Shown here piece by piece: positions 51,107 to 59,471 of a stretch of 64,000 nucleotides of DNA. Origin of the DNA: Terriglobales bacterium (lineage in GTDB: Bacteria; Acidobacteriota; Terriglobia; Terriglobales; Acidobacteriaceae); contig DATMXP010000052.1 in assembly GCA_035561515.1 (NCBI GenBank), positions 1-64,000 on the forward strand, given 5' to 3'. Numbering within the stretch: position 1 is the first letter of the stretch; the number at the start of each line of letters is the position of its first letter. Below the pieces are notes generated by a model. That model was not told the origin of the DNA. It did not search any database and saw only the letters and a program-made list of their open reading frames with translations. The position numbers were made by a program, and so were the translations under genes.

Positions 51107-52027
51107 CTAGCGAGGACTGCGATGCGATGCCGCCGCGATCAGTGGGTGCAATGCCGTCGCGGAAATCCCAATGGTGCCGCCGTTGAACCCGTCAATATAG
51201 GCCGAGTTTACGGCGATTACTTCGCCTCGGGAGTTGAAGACCGGGCCGCCGCTGCCGCCCTGCGCAGTGGGCGCATCGTAGATCATTTTTTCGTCCACGA
51301 TGTCGCCGAGATGACCACAGGTGGCGGACGGCCGAATCAGGGCATGTGCCGCCAGTTCGTTTGCCACCACACCGGTGTCTTTCGTCGAGGCCAAACGCTT
51401 GTACAGATTGGACGGCGTTTTGGCCAGCATGGCCGAGACGCCCAGTGGATACCCAATCACGATCACCGGATCGCCGGGTTGACTCAACTCTGCGGCGATC
51501 GGTAGCGGTTGGATCGAAGAGGGAAGTGGACCTTCGATCAGCTTCGCTACGGCGAGATCCTGGTCCATCGAAACGCGGATGTTTCCGAGCTTCACCGGAT
51601 CCATCATGCCGGGAAAGAAGGCCACCAGCTTTTCCAGCTTCGGTTTAGCTCCGGCCTTAATCTGGTCCTGATCGTCGTCGTCCTCGAACCACGGTTCGAC
51701 TACGTGGCGATTGGTGGCGATCAAATCATCGGCGACGAGGAAGCCGGTTCCGGACACGCGAGTGTGGCGCTCAAGCCGGCGCTCGATCGATCTTGAGGGC
51801 CACTCCATGGTGTAAACGGCGTAGATGTAGCAGATGGCGTTCCGATGCCGCTTGAGCACCGTGGCTGGCATCTCCTGCTCGCTACGGAGTTGGGACAGCT
51901 GCGCATTCAGTTGCGACACGGCGCCATTCAATTCCATCGTGGTAACGCGCGACGGATAGATCTGCACGATCAGGAGAGCGACAAAGATCCATGGCACAAC
52001 CTGCCATGCAATTCGAAGGGTACGCAC
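51107..52027 (-). CDS. Membrane-anchored trypsin-like serine protease
   Basis: About 306 residues. One N-terminal membrane helix (about 10-24), a short coiled coil (AVSQLNAQLSQLRSEQE), then an S1C/DegP-like protease with triad His108 (ATNRHVV), Asp157 (MDQDLAVAKL) and Ser259 (GGSGGPV). No PDZ domain is present. It probably acts in the periplasm in quality control or signalling. The GTG at 52027 has TGAGG 6 nt upstream; a GTG 30 nt earlier is the alternative. Confidence 0.85.
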   Translation of the reverse strand: MRTLRIAWQVVPWIFVALLIVQIYPSRVTTMELNGAVSQLNAQLSQLRSEQEMPATVLKRHRNAICYIYAVYTMEWPSRSIERRLERHTRVSGTGFLVADDLIATNRHVVEPWFEDDDDQDQIKAGAKPKLEKLVAFFPGMMDPVKLGNIRVSMDQDLAVAKLIEGPLPSSIQPLPIAAELSQPGDPVIVIGYPLGVSAMLAKTPSNLYKRLASTKDTGVVANELAAHALIRPSATCGHLGDIVDEKMIYDAPTAQGGSGGPVFNSRGEVIAVNSAYIDGFNGGTIGISATALHPLIAAASHRSPR

Positions 52028-52144
52028 CGGAAACCTCAGTGCTGTTGAACACAGCACCTGTGTAGTTTTGTTTCGTCAGGGGCTCTGAAAGATGTCTGAA
52101 AGCCAGCAACAGAAGTGCTGAATATTTCTGCATCACTGGGCAAC

Positions 52145-52170
52145 AAAAAAGCGGAGCCGCAGCTCCGCTT
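52145..52170 (-). terminator. Terminator of helix-hairpin-helix gene
   Basis: On the minus strand AGCGGAGC/GCTCCGCT with a TGCG loop is followed by TTTTTTGTTG. Confidence 0.88.
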
Positions 52171-52185
52171 TGCAATACGTGAGTT

Positions 52186-52551
52186 CTATTTTTTGGCTGC
52201 GGCTTTCTTGCCGGTCGTCATCTGGTGAGCCACGATGTGATCCTTGATCTTGTCGTAGGTCGCCTGCGGAACGATCTTCTTTTGCACCAGTTCGTTCTTT
52301 GCCTTGTAAGGACGACCGGCGATGATCTTGGCGGCGTACGCATCGCCTATCGCGGGCAGGGCCTTCAGTTGATCTTCGGTTGCGGTATTGATGTCGAGTT
52401 TTTCGCCCGCCGGTGCCGTTTTCGCGGCCGTTGCAGCGGGGGCAGCCTTCTCTTGTGCCTTGGGACTGGCTTTCGATGCCTGCGCAACAACACCCGTAAC
52501 CAACGCAAGCACCACGGCTAACAGGATTGTGAGTTTGACGAACTTCTTCAT
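52186..52551 (-). CDS. Secreted ComEA-like helix-hairpin-helix protein
   Basis: 121 residues. The signal peptide is 1-23 (VVAQ), an Ala/Lys-rich linker is 24-50, and one ComEA-type helix-hairpin-helix is DINTATEDQLKALPAIGDAYAAKII near 53-77. A second, longer helical hairpin and a basic tail (GKKAAAKK) follow. The fold binds double-stranded DNA non-specifically; in ComEA it takes up DNA in the periplasm. AAGGAGAG lies 4 nt before the ATG, and a strong terminator follows. Confidence 0.85.
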   Translation of the reverse strand: MKKFVKLTILLAVVLALVTGVVAQASKASPKAQEKAAPAATAAKTAPAGEKLDINTATEDQLKALPAIGDAYAAKIIAGRPYKAKNELVQKKIVPQATYDKIKDHIVAHQMTTGKKAAAKK

Positions 52552-52617
52552 TGGACTCTCCTTACCAATTCGAAGTGCGCCAAATTCTACTCGCCGGCGA
52601 AAGTCTGCGCCAGAGGG

Positions 52618-54618
52618 TTAGCGGGGTAACACGAAGCTCAGCTTAACCGTACGCTCCATTTCCGCCGGTACGCCATTGATCTTCAACGGAACGTATTTCC
52701 AACGCTTAACGGCGTCCACGGCGGCTGAAGCGAGTAGAGAGTGTCCGCTCACCACTTTGACGTTGTCGACGGTTCCGTCTTTCGTGACGCGGAACTGCAG
52801 TTCGACTTCGCCTTGCAATCGCATCATTTTGGCCGTCGGCGGATAAAAGGGCTGGGCGGACTTCTCGAGCGTTCCGCCAGTCATAACCTTCTGCGGAGGC
52901 GCCTGCAGTTTCGGGACGGCTGCAACGGCGGGCAGCGGCACTGCCGGAACGTTGGGAGCTATCCGCAACTGCGTTGCGCCCGGGACGACGATGTTGTCGT
53001 CAATTGTCTGCTTAGGGACTGACTTTCTGGCTGACAGCACGATCGCGGCAGGCTGCGGAGCAGCAGGCTTGACCACGTCGTGCACGACAGGAGTTGGCGT
53101 CTCGACAACATGCTTTGTTATAGCGGGTGTAGAAGCGGCGGGCTGAACGACGGCGGGTGTTGGAGCCGTCACAGGAGCCACGTGTTCGGTGGTTTGAACC
53201 GACGGCGTCGGCGCAGCCTCGTGTGGCGTAACTGCTGGGCTGACGACGCTTGCCGCTGCAACTGGCACGGCGTTCTTCTGCTGACGCATGAACCAGAACG
53301 ATCCGACGGCACCAACCACGACCATAAACGTTACGGCGACAATCCAAGTCCGGGACGACGAAGACGGCGTGTAGCTGGTCTCTACTGGAGCTGTGGGCTT
53401 GGCAGGAGGATCGAAACCCTCGTCGGGGCCGAGTTCCAGTACGAAGTTCGCCTTGGGCCGCGGTGCCGGAATGTCCGGAGTTCTGACCATCGGCTTTGGC
53501 GCAACCGGCGCGGCGAGAGGTGCGATCACGGTCCGTTGATGTACTGCCGGCACAGGCGTTGTGGGTCTTGGCGTTGGCGCGAGTGGCTTCATCGTGGGCA
53601 GCGGCTGCGGAGCGGTCTTCATCGGTTCCGCGATGGGGACGACGATACTGTTCGTGCTTGCGGCCGGCGATGCAGCGGCAGATGCCGTGACAACGGCAAT
53701 GTTGTCCGGCAGCTTCGGCAACGAGGCGGGTGTATGCGACGCTGGCGGCGCTGCGCTCGCGGCCTTTTCAGCCTGCTGGAACTGCGCGATGCTCGGTTTT
53801 CTCCGGGCGGGAATCATGCCATGAGCCACGAAGATTACCGCGTCGCCGAGCGACTGGAGGTCTTCCATGCACTTTGCGCCGAACGCATAGGGCTTGGTGG
53901 AATAGGCTTCCAACACGCCGCGGACTTCGCCGTTGACGATGAGTGGCAGAACTACGGCCGAGCCAATCTTTACTTCCTTGTGAATGCGCGGATCGTTTTC
54001 CGCGTTCTGGCAGTGAACGATGCGACGTGTGCGAATGCATTCGCCGGTTAGACCTGCGCTCGGCGGAATCACAGTTCCGATTGCGGGTGCTGCGCCCGCG
54101 CTGGCCATGCAAGCCATGTTCAGGGGCGTTCCGAGCGCGATGGCGACGCCGCTTGCGGCGGTCAATTCCTTTGTGCGGCGCGCGACCAGGCTCAGCGCGT
54201 CGGCGTTATTCAATTTTTCATTCTTGATCTGGTTGGTGATGCGGGCGAATTCGCCTTCCGGCGGCGTGAGCAAATCCGTCTTGGCGGCCTTCTCGAGTTC
54301 AATGAGCCATTCGGCGAGGATCTTCTGGTCAGATTCGTTCAGGTTTACGAACCGCATTCCCGTGGAGCCGCTACCGTTGGACCACACCACGATGCCGTTG
54401 CAGCGCAGTGGCTCCATCTTTTCCGGCACATAGATGCGCACGGGGATTTCAGCGCCGCGACGGAGCGGTGCGAGGGACCGCACGCGCATGCCACCTGCGC
54501 TGATGTCGAGAAGATTTCCTGCGCCTGCCGGGCCGAGGTCGACGCGAACCGGTTTCGACGATGTGATCGGCCAGCGAGGCCATTGTTGCTTCGGCCGCGA
54601 TACTGCATCAGTTGCCAC
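52618..54618 (-). CDS. PilZ-GAF-transmembrane-TonB C-terminal fusion protein
   Basis: 666 residues. A PilZ-like domain (about 20-110) has DISAGGMRV, matching the [DN]-x-S-x2-G half of the c-di-GMP signature; the RxxxR half is not obvious. A GAF domain (about 130-265) follows, then a long Pro/Ala linker (270-420), one membrane helix near 425-445, a second Pro-rich periplasmic linker, and a TonB C-terminal domain from about 580 (GEVELQFRVTKDGTVDNVKVVSGH...AVDAVKRWKY). Cytoplasmic signal domains joined to an outer-membrane energy transducer is an unusual order. No ExbB/ExbD genes are adjacent. Confidence 0.85.
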   Translation of the reverse strand: MATDAVSRPKQQWPRWPITSSKPVRVDLGPAGAGNLLDISAGGMRVRSLAPLRRGAEIPVRIYVPEKMEPLRCNGIVVWSNGSGSTGMRFVNLNESDQKILAEWLIELEKAAKTDLLTPPEGEFARITNQIKNEKLNNADALSLVARRTKELTAASGVAIALGTPLNMACMASAGAAPAIGTVIPPSAGLTGECIRTRRIVHCQNAENDPRIHKEVKIGSAVVLPLIVNGEVRGVLEAYSTKPYAFGAKCMEDLQSLGDAVIFVAHGMIPARRKPSIAQFQQAEKAASAAPPASHTPASLPKLPDNIAVVTASAAASPAASTNSIVVPIAEPMKTAPQPLPTMKPLAPTPRPTTPVPAVHQRTVIAPLAAPVAPKPMVRTPDIPAPRPKANFVLELGPDEGFDPPAKPTAPVETSYTPSSSSRTWIVAVTFMVVVGAVGSFWFMRQQKNAVPVAAASVVSPAVTPHEAAPTPSVQTTEHVAPVTAPTPAVVQPAASTPAITKHVVETPTPVVHDVVKPAAPQPAAIVLSARKSVPKQTIDDNIVVPGATQLRIAPNVPAVPLPAVAAVPKLQAPPQKVMTGGTLEKSAQPFYPPTAKMMRLQGEVELQFRVTKDGTVDNVKVVSGHSLLASAAVDAVKRWKYVPLKINGVPAEMERTVKLSFVLPR

Positions 54619-54801
54619 GGGTAACCTCGCTCTTGAAAGCTCACTCGAGCTGCGTTACCTACACGAGCACCTGGGGAGGTAAGGACAATGTAGCGAACAT
54701 TCATGTCTGGGCGGGAGCGATTTATGACCGTGGAGTGCACGTTGGGACAGGTAACCACACGTACCGGGATGACGGCGAGTGTATGCCCTTTCGTGTTGCC
54801 G

Positions 54802-55092
54802 CTACTTGATCACGAGGTCCGCATATTCCGGATGCTTCTTGATGTAAGCGGCCACGGAGTCGCAGACCACATCGACGCGAAGGCTGTTTTCGCGGGCGTA
54901 GTCGAGGGCACCCTGAGCGAGCTTTGCGGCCAGTCCTTTCCCACGAAGTTCGGGCGGGATCTCGGTGTGGTTGAGTTCCAGTACGTTGCCATGGAGGCTG
55001 TACTTTAACCAGCCAACGTGACCGTCCTGCTCCAGTTCGAAGCGTCCTTCGGTCACTTGCTCCGTGGCGGATTTCTTTCTTCCAAACAACAT
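54802..55092 (-). CDS. Small GNAT-family N-acetyltransferase (YjdJ/NATD1-like)
   Basis: A 96-residue minimal GNAT: VGWLKYSLHGNVLELNHTEIP then LRGKGLAAKLAQGALDYAREN, with the acetyl-CoA loop RGKGLA near 50-55, and the family ending VCDSVAAYIKKHPEYADLV. Substrate unknown. A single gene next to repeat-rich DNA. Confidence 0.88.
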   Translation of the reverse strand: MLFGRKKSATEQVTEGRFELEQDGHVGWLKYSLHGNVLELNHTEIPPELRGKGLAAKLAQGALDYARENSLRVDVVCDSVAAYIKKHPEYADLVIK

Positions 55093-55145
55093 AGATCCTT
55101 AGACTCGGCGGGCTCTCTTCGGTCGCAAGTTTGAACCAAGTTGTT

Positions 55146-55173
55146 AGTGCTTAGTCGTTAGTGTTTGGTCGTG
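55146..55173 (+). repeat. Heptamer tandem tract (AGTCGTT type)
   Basis: Four 7-nt units (AGTGCTT, AGTCGTT and two more divergent). Same class as the tract at 46-73. Confidence 0.55.
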
Positions 55174-55270
55174 GAGTGTGTTTGGTGCTCCGCCTACCCC
55201 ACCCGAAACCACAAGCTGTTGTATCTGGCCGAATTGCACTGCAGGGGTACCCCCCACCCCCTCCCCAGTT

Positions 55271-55370
55271 AGAAAACAAACGACTTGCAAGACGGACTAT
55301 GAAAACAAATCACTTATAAGTTGATGATTCTACAGCCAGTTAGGCTACAGATTTGATAACAAAGAACTTA
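55271..55370 (+). repeat. Three copies of 17-nt TGAAAACAAAnnACTTA unit
   Basis: Copies at 55271-55287, 55300-55316 and 55354-55370, each with one to three differences from the consensus. They are spaced unevenly, so this is not a simple tandem array. A fourth copy is at 20-36. Confidence 0.55.
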
Positions 55371-55412
55371 GCTTGCGGGCACAAGATGTTGTGTTCTCCT
55401 CAACCGGCTTTT

Positions 55413-55440
55413 AGCTCTTAGCTTTTAGCTCTTAGTCCCC
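55413..55440 (+). repeat. Heptamer tandem tract (AGCTCTT type)
   Basis: Units AGCTCTT and AGCTTTT alternate, then AGCTCTT again and AGTCCCC. Same 7-nt period and AG phase as the other tracts. Confidence 0.6.
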
Positions 55441-55530
55441 GAAAGCGAAGACTGGTCGGGCGTCTTCGCCACAGTCCAAAGCAACTGCAGCGGACGGGAG
55501 TGTCCGCCCCACACACAATTTCACTACCCA

Positions 55531-55640
55531 CATTTTCAGAATAGCAATTTGGGTGGGGGCATCATGCCAAGGTTCGGAAATTTATTTTGCGAATGTTTTC
55601 AAGACTATGCGGGGAAAAGGGCGCGGTGACCCCCTTGACA
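55531..55640 (+). repeat. 110-nt intergenic repeat, copy 2
   Basis: Partner of 211-320, same length and orientation; 77 of 110 positions identical by hand count. It ends in GACCCCCTTGACA, 133 nt before the start of a secreted-protein gene. Confidence 0.6.
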
Positions 55641-55773
55641 TCTCTAACTCTTGCGACGTTGGCCGACGTCAAGACAAGCTTTCCAAAAATAGACATGGGA
55701 CGAGGGCAGTGTACTGGGTTTGAGCGGCCACCCTGCCATGCAGCAGCTTGCATCTCAACCGCGGGTGAAAACC

Positions 55774-56370
55774 ATGATCCGCACCATCTTTTCCGACACA
55801 CTGCGACAGCGTGTTGTGCTGTTGTTCGTCGTCATGCTCGTGATGGCTGGAACCGCGTCGGCCCAGTTATGGGTTGCGTCCACAGGGACGGTGGATGAAG
55901 GCAGCCTCGGTACGTTCTTCTTTACCAGCGGAATCGCGACAGTGAGGCCGACGGTCGCGAGCGGTTTCGCAATCATTCGTTATAACGTGCTGCCGGTTGG
56001 GACATTGGTGCAGCCGGTCACTGACCCGTGCTGTGAAAGCCGCGCCTTAATGGTGCGCTACCAGGACGACGGACCCAATGCGCGGGTGATTGTTACCCTT
56101 AAGCGTTATAACGTGCACACCGGGCAGGTTACGACACTGCTTACTTTCGACAGCAACCAGCATCCTCAGCAAAGCGGATTTCAGGAACCAGTCCCGACTA
56201 TTTCCGACGGCAGCTTCTTCAACTTCAATTTTGCCGAGGGCCCAACAGAAGGAACACAGGACCTTGGAGGCGACAGCGCGTATTACATCGAAGCACAGTT
56301 GATCCGGTCGGCACCGGGAGGCAATCCGGCGCTAGCATCAGTGAGACTTGTGACGGTGAAGGCGCCTTGA
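55774..56370 (+). CDS. Secreted protein of unknown function
   Basis: 198 residues from ATG 55774. The signal peptide ends ASAQ near residue 27; the rest is beta-rich (GFAIIRYNVLPVG; ARVIVTLKRYNVHTGQVTTLL; YYIEAQLIRS). Two adjacent Cys (DPCCESR) may form a disulfide or bind metal. An upstream in-frame start would add 18 residues before the signal. Preceded by the 110-nt repeat. No family recognised. Confidence 0.65.
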   Translation: MIRTIFSDTLRQRVVLLFVVMLVMAGTASAQLWVASTGTVDEGSLGTFFFTSGIATVRPTVASGFAIIRYNVLPVGTLVQPVTDPCCESRALMVRYQDDGPNARVIVTLKRYNVHTGQVTTLLTFDSNQHPQQSGFQEPVPTISDGSFFNFNFAEGPTEGTQDLGGDSAYYIEAQLIRSAPGGNPALASVRLVTVKAP

Positions 56371-56410
56371 TGCGGATTGTGACGAGCACTTTCTGCAATT
56401 AACTCACAAC

Positions 56411-58303
56411 TCAGAGTTCGATCTGGGTCCCCACTTCCACAGAGCGCCCGGAGGGGATCTGGAAATACATGGGGGCGCTGCGGGCATTGCGAGCCATCCA
56501 GGCGAAAAGCTTTTCACGCCAGAGTGCCATGCCTGGCGTGTGGGTGGCGATGAGATTCTCGCGTCCGAAAAAGTATGTGGTGTCTTCCGGGTTGAAGACC
56601 AGGTTCTTCCGGGCGGCGAGCTTCAGGTCTTCGGGGATGTTCGGTTCGTCGTTGAACCCATAGGTGATCAGAACGGTGTAGAAGTTGTGGTCGTAGGAGC
56701 GGAGTTCCAGGCGTTCGGAATTGGGTACGTGAGCGTCTTCGGAAGTCTGAACGCAGAGGATGACGTTGCGCTCGTGCAAGACCTTGTTGTGGCGCAGATT
56801 CTGCAAGAGCGCGTGCGGCACAGCGTTGAGATTGCGGAAAAGGAAAACGGCAGTGCCCGGGATGCGGAGAGGCTTCTTTTCAGAGATCTCGTCGATAAAT
56901 TCCGCGAGGGGCCGCGACTGCTGCTGAAGCCGCTGCGAGAGGATGAGGCGTCCGGAACGCCAGGTGCTGAAGAGGGTAAAGAGGATGAGGGCGACGACGA
57001 GCGGGAACCAGCCCCCGTGGGGAACCTTGACGAGGTTGGCGCCCCAGAATGCCAAGTCGATGAAGAGGTAGATTCCGGCGAAGAGGACTGCGAAGGGCAG
57101 GCTCCACTTCCAGCGGCGGTAGATCACGACGAAAAAGAGGATGGTGGTGATCACCATATCGGTGGTTACGCCCACGCCATAGGCCGCGGCGAGTCTGCTG
57201 CTTGAGCCAAATCCGAGGACGAGTCCGATGCAGGAGAGCATGAGTCCCCAATTCACGAGGGGTACGTAGATTTGTCCACGCTCCTGTGACGAGGTGTGCT
57301 CGATGAAGACGCGAGGCGCGTATCCGAGTTGCACGGCCTGCATGGTGATGGAGAACGCGCCGGAGATGAGCGCCTGCGAGGCGATGACGGTGGCGCACGT
57401 TGCGAGGGCGACGAGGGGCATGAGTCCCCAGGTGGGCGCCAGCCGGAAAAAGGGATTGGTGACAGCGGAGGGATCGCGCAGCAGAAGCGCACCTTGTCCG
57501 AAGTAATTGAGAATCAGCGCGGGGAGGACGACGGAGAACCAGGCGGCGCGGATGGGAGCGCGTCCGAAGTGTCCGAGATCGGCGTAGAGGGCTTCGCCTC
57601 CGGTAATGACGAGGAAGACGGAGCCGAGGACGAAGTAGCCGGTCCATCCGTTGTGAAGAAAGAAATGGACGGCGTGCACGGGATTAATGGCCGCGAGAAC
57701 CTGTGGCTCCGCGATGATGGAGCGGACCCCGAGAGCCGCGATAACGATAAACCACGTCAGCATGACCGGCCCGAAGATGCGTCCGACGGCAGCAGTACCG
57801 CGACTTTGACCCGCGAAGAGCAGGACGAGGATCACGATGGTGATGGGCTCGACGTAAGGCTGGAAGACGGGAGTCACGATCGTGAGGCCTTCAATCGCGC
57901 TGAGCACGGAAATGGAAGGCGTGATCATGCCATCGCCGTAGAGCAGGGCGGTGCCGAAGAGTCCAAGCATCAGGAGCAGCCACGAGCGGCGGCCGCGCGG
58001 TGCGCGTGGATTCACAAGCGAAGAGAGCGCGAGCATGCCGCCTTCACCACGGTTGTCGGCACGGAGAATGAAGAGCAGGTACTTGATGGAGATGATGAGG
58101 ATGAGGGCCCAGAGGATGAGAGAGAGCACGCCGAGTACGTTGGGGGATGTCAGCGGGAGATGCGACAGGTGGAAAGATTCGCGAAGCGCATAAAGGGGAC
58201 TGGTGCCGATGTCCCCGTAAACGACACCCAGTGCCGCAAGAATGAGGCTGAACTGCACGCCATTGCGTGGTTTCAATGGAACTCCGGTAAGAGGTTTCCC
58301 CAA
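56411..58303 (-). CDS. kup: Kup-type potassium uptake transporter
   Basis: About 630 residues, twelve membrane spans, then a cytoplasmic C-terminal domain from about 470. Signature GVVYGDIGTSPLYALRE is near 28-44, and GGEALYADLGHFG near 225. It imports K+ with H+. The start is TTG 58303, or TTG 58276, which has GGAG 5 nt upstream; no ATG is available. No c-di-AMP (ydaO-type) riboswitch is visible upstream. Single gene. Confidence 0.93.
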   Translation of the reverse strand: MGKPLTGVPLKPRNGVQFSLILAALGVVYGDIGTSPLYALRESFHLSHLPLTSPNVLGVLSLILWALILIISIKYLLFILRADNRGEGGMLALSSLVNPRAPRGRRSWLLLMLGLFGTALLYGDGMITPSISVLSAIEGLTIVTPVFQPYVEPITIVILVLLFAGQSRGTAAVGRIFGPVMLTWFIVIAALGVRSIIAEPQVLAAINPVHAVHFFLHNGWTGYFVLGSVFLVITGGEALYADLGHFGRAPIRAAWFSVVLPALILNYFGQGALLLRDPSAVTNPFFRLAPTWGLMPLVALATCATVIASQALISGAFSITMQAVQLGYAPRVFIEHTSSQERGQIYVPLVNWGLMLSCIGLVLGFGSSSRLAAAYGVGVTTDMVITTILFFVVIYRRWKWSLPFAVLFAGIYLFIDLAFWGANLVKVPHGGWFPLVVALILFTLFSTWRSGRLILSQRLQQQSRPLAEFIDEISEKKPLRIPGTAVFLFRNLNAVPHALLQNLRHNKVLHERNVILCVQTSEDAHVPNSERLELRSYDHNFYTVLITYGFNDEPNIPEDLKLAARKNLVFNPEDTTYFFGRENLIATHTPGMALWREKLFAWMARNARSAPMYFQIPSGRSVEVGTQIEL

Positions 58304-58451
58304 CCAGTATTAGTGTAGTGGACGCATGTGAGATGGTCACGCGAGGGAGTGAGTTCGATGGGGAGTGGTCAGTTTTCGTACCGTAGAAGTTGTGGTGTGT
58401 CGGGGGATTACTAGGCGGTCCTCTTTTTGCGTCGTGCCATGAGCGAACGTA

Positions 58452-58550
58452 GGGTCCTCCTTCGACTCGGGCATGCGCCCTCGCTCAGATGACAAGACGT
58501 GAAAAGTAGCGGTGGCAAGAGGGATTCCTCGCTGCGCTCGGAATGACAAA
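58452..58550 (-). repeat. Two copies of the TGTCAT(T)C dispersed repeat
   Basis: Minus-strand readings TGTCATCTGAGCGAGGGCGC (58452-58496) and TGTCATTCCGAGCGCAGCG (58518-58550); the second translates by chance as CHSERSEESLL. Same family as 101-194. Confidence 0.7.
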
Positions 58551-58558
58551 AAACAACC

Positions 58559-58640
58559 CCGCTGACATTCATCAACGGCCTTGATCTTTTCCGGGATGTG
58601 AAATCCCGGACTACCTGGTTGCTGTAGAGCAACACGGCTT
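58559..58640 (-). pseudogene. Decayed duplicate of clpC 3' end plus hairpins
   Basis: 82 nt aligning to 59391-59471, with over 80% of positions identical by eye. It covers the last few codons of clpC (GVLLYTN and stop), the CCGGGA/TCCCGG hairpin and the CCGCTGACATTC terminator arm. The stop codon is lost and the terminator stem is broken. It lies just beyond the hemerythrin gene, so that gene sits between two copies of the same sequence. Confidence 0.6.
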
Positions 58641-58653
58641 GAGGGAGCGTGAT

Positions 58654-59325
58654 TCATCGTGGCGTGAACTGGCTGAGGTCGTAGATGCCGAGTTTCTTCT
58701 CGATTTCCGCTACCTGTTCAAGAACGCCTTCAAATCCTTCTTTGCCGAAAAGTTGATGTTCCTTGTCTTCGAATTGGTCTCCGAGTACGTCGTACTCTTT
58801 GGGCGAGACGATCTCACGCAGAGCAGGGAAGAGGATAGTGTCTTCGCGTGCCTCGTGCGGGCGGTACATGCGGACAAAGGATTGAATGTGCGTGCGGAGG
58901 GCGGTCTTTGCCTTGGTGTTCTTTGGGGCGTCTGCGGTGAGGGAAATGATCTGGGCGGTTACGGCTCGTCCTGCTTCATGCTGCCGGCGGAGTACGGTTA
59001 CGAGATCCGTTAGCTTGCCGGCTTTCTCGAAACGAGGGAAGAGGAAATCTTCTTCGAGCTTTTCATGATAGCTCTCAATGAAGTTCTTGATGATGGTGGC
59101 GGATTGGGTGAGCGCGGAGAGGTCGGGCGCCGATGGTCCGGCGAGTTTGGAATCGAAGTGATCGTAGATGAGAAGAATCCGATTGAGGAGTCCGTGCTCG
59201 CGGCAAAGATCTTCGACGGGAGTTACTTCCTCCTTCTTCTCCTGCGCGAGTACGGCTGGGATTGAGAGAGCGCCGACTGATAGAGCAGCGAACTGAACGA
59301 CGGTGCGCCGGGATGAATCGAACAT
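58654..59325 (-). CDS. Tat-exported hemerythrin-domain protein
   Basis: A 223-residue protein. N-terminal SSRRTVVQFAALSVGALSIP fits a twin-arginine signal, cut near VLAQ. A hemerythrin HHE four-helix bundle follows with ligands in CREHGLLNRIL, YHEKLEEDFLFP, QHEAGRAV and YRPHEAREDTILFP. It would carry a di-iron site to the periplasm already folded, consistent with Tat. GGAGG lies 5 nt before ATG 59325. Flanked by duplicate clpC tails. Confidence 0.88.
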   Translation of the reverse strand: MFDSSRRTVVQFAALSVGALSIPAVLAQEKKEEVTPVEDLCREHGLLNRILLIYDHFDSKLAGPSAPDLSALTQSATIIKNFIESYHEKLEEDFLFPRFEKAGKLTDLVTVLRRQHEAGRAVTAQIISLTADAPKNTKAKTALRTHIQSFVRMYRPHEAREDTILFPALREIVSPKEYDVLGDQFEDKEHQLFGKEGFEGVLEQVAEIEKKLGIYDLSQFTPR

Positions 59326-59383
59326 GGCATCCTCCACACAACGATGCTACGCGCATTGGATGAGGGAGGAGTGAGCGGGATGT

Positions 59384-59414
59384 AAAAAGGCCGCTGACAT
59401 TCGCCAGCGGCCTT
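59384..59414 (-). terminator. Terminator of clpC
   Basis: A 10-bp stem AAGGCCGCTG/CAGCGGCCTT with an 8-nt loop is followed on the minus strand by TTTTTACA. Confidence 0.88.
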
Positions 59415-59471
59415 AATCTTTCCGGGAGATGAAATCCCGGAAAACCTAGTTGGTGTAGAGCAACACGCCTT
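59391..59471 (-). repeat. clpC 3'-end/terminator repeat, intact copy
   Basis: The source copy of the duplication seen at 58559-58640. It spans the clpC stop codon, a CCGGGA-N7-TCCCGG hairpin and the terminator arm. Confidence 0.6.

Larger units (their letters stand above)
55093..55773. other. Repeat-rich intergenic region
   Basis: 681 nt without a credible gene. In order: a heptamer tract, a pyrimidine-rich GTACCCCCCACCCC tract near 55247-55265, three 17-nt TGAAAACAAA units, a second heptamer tract, a GC-rich stem (GCGGAC...GTCCGC near 55491-55507), copy 2 of the 110-nt repeat, and the leader of the secreted-protein gene. The order parallels that at 1-320. Confidence 0.55.
58304..58653. other. 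Intergenic region with dispersed repeats and a clpC-tail remnant
   Basis: 350 nt without a functional gene. It contains two TGTCAT-type repeats and a decayed copy of the clpC 3' end with its hairpins. Confidence 0.6.

Noticed and set aside
58304..58410. c-di-AMP riboswitch upstream of kup
   Set aside because: No ydaO-type conserved GGAUCGC/CCGGG pattern is visible and the leader is short.
58411..58635. 74-codon minus-strand frame with CHSERSEESLL
   Set aside because: It is a chance translation of dispersed repeats and the clpC-tail remnant.
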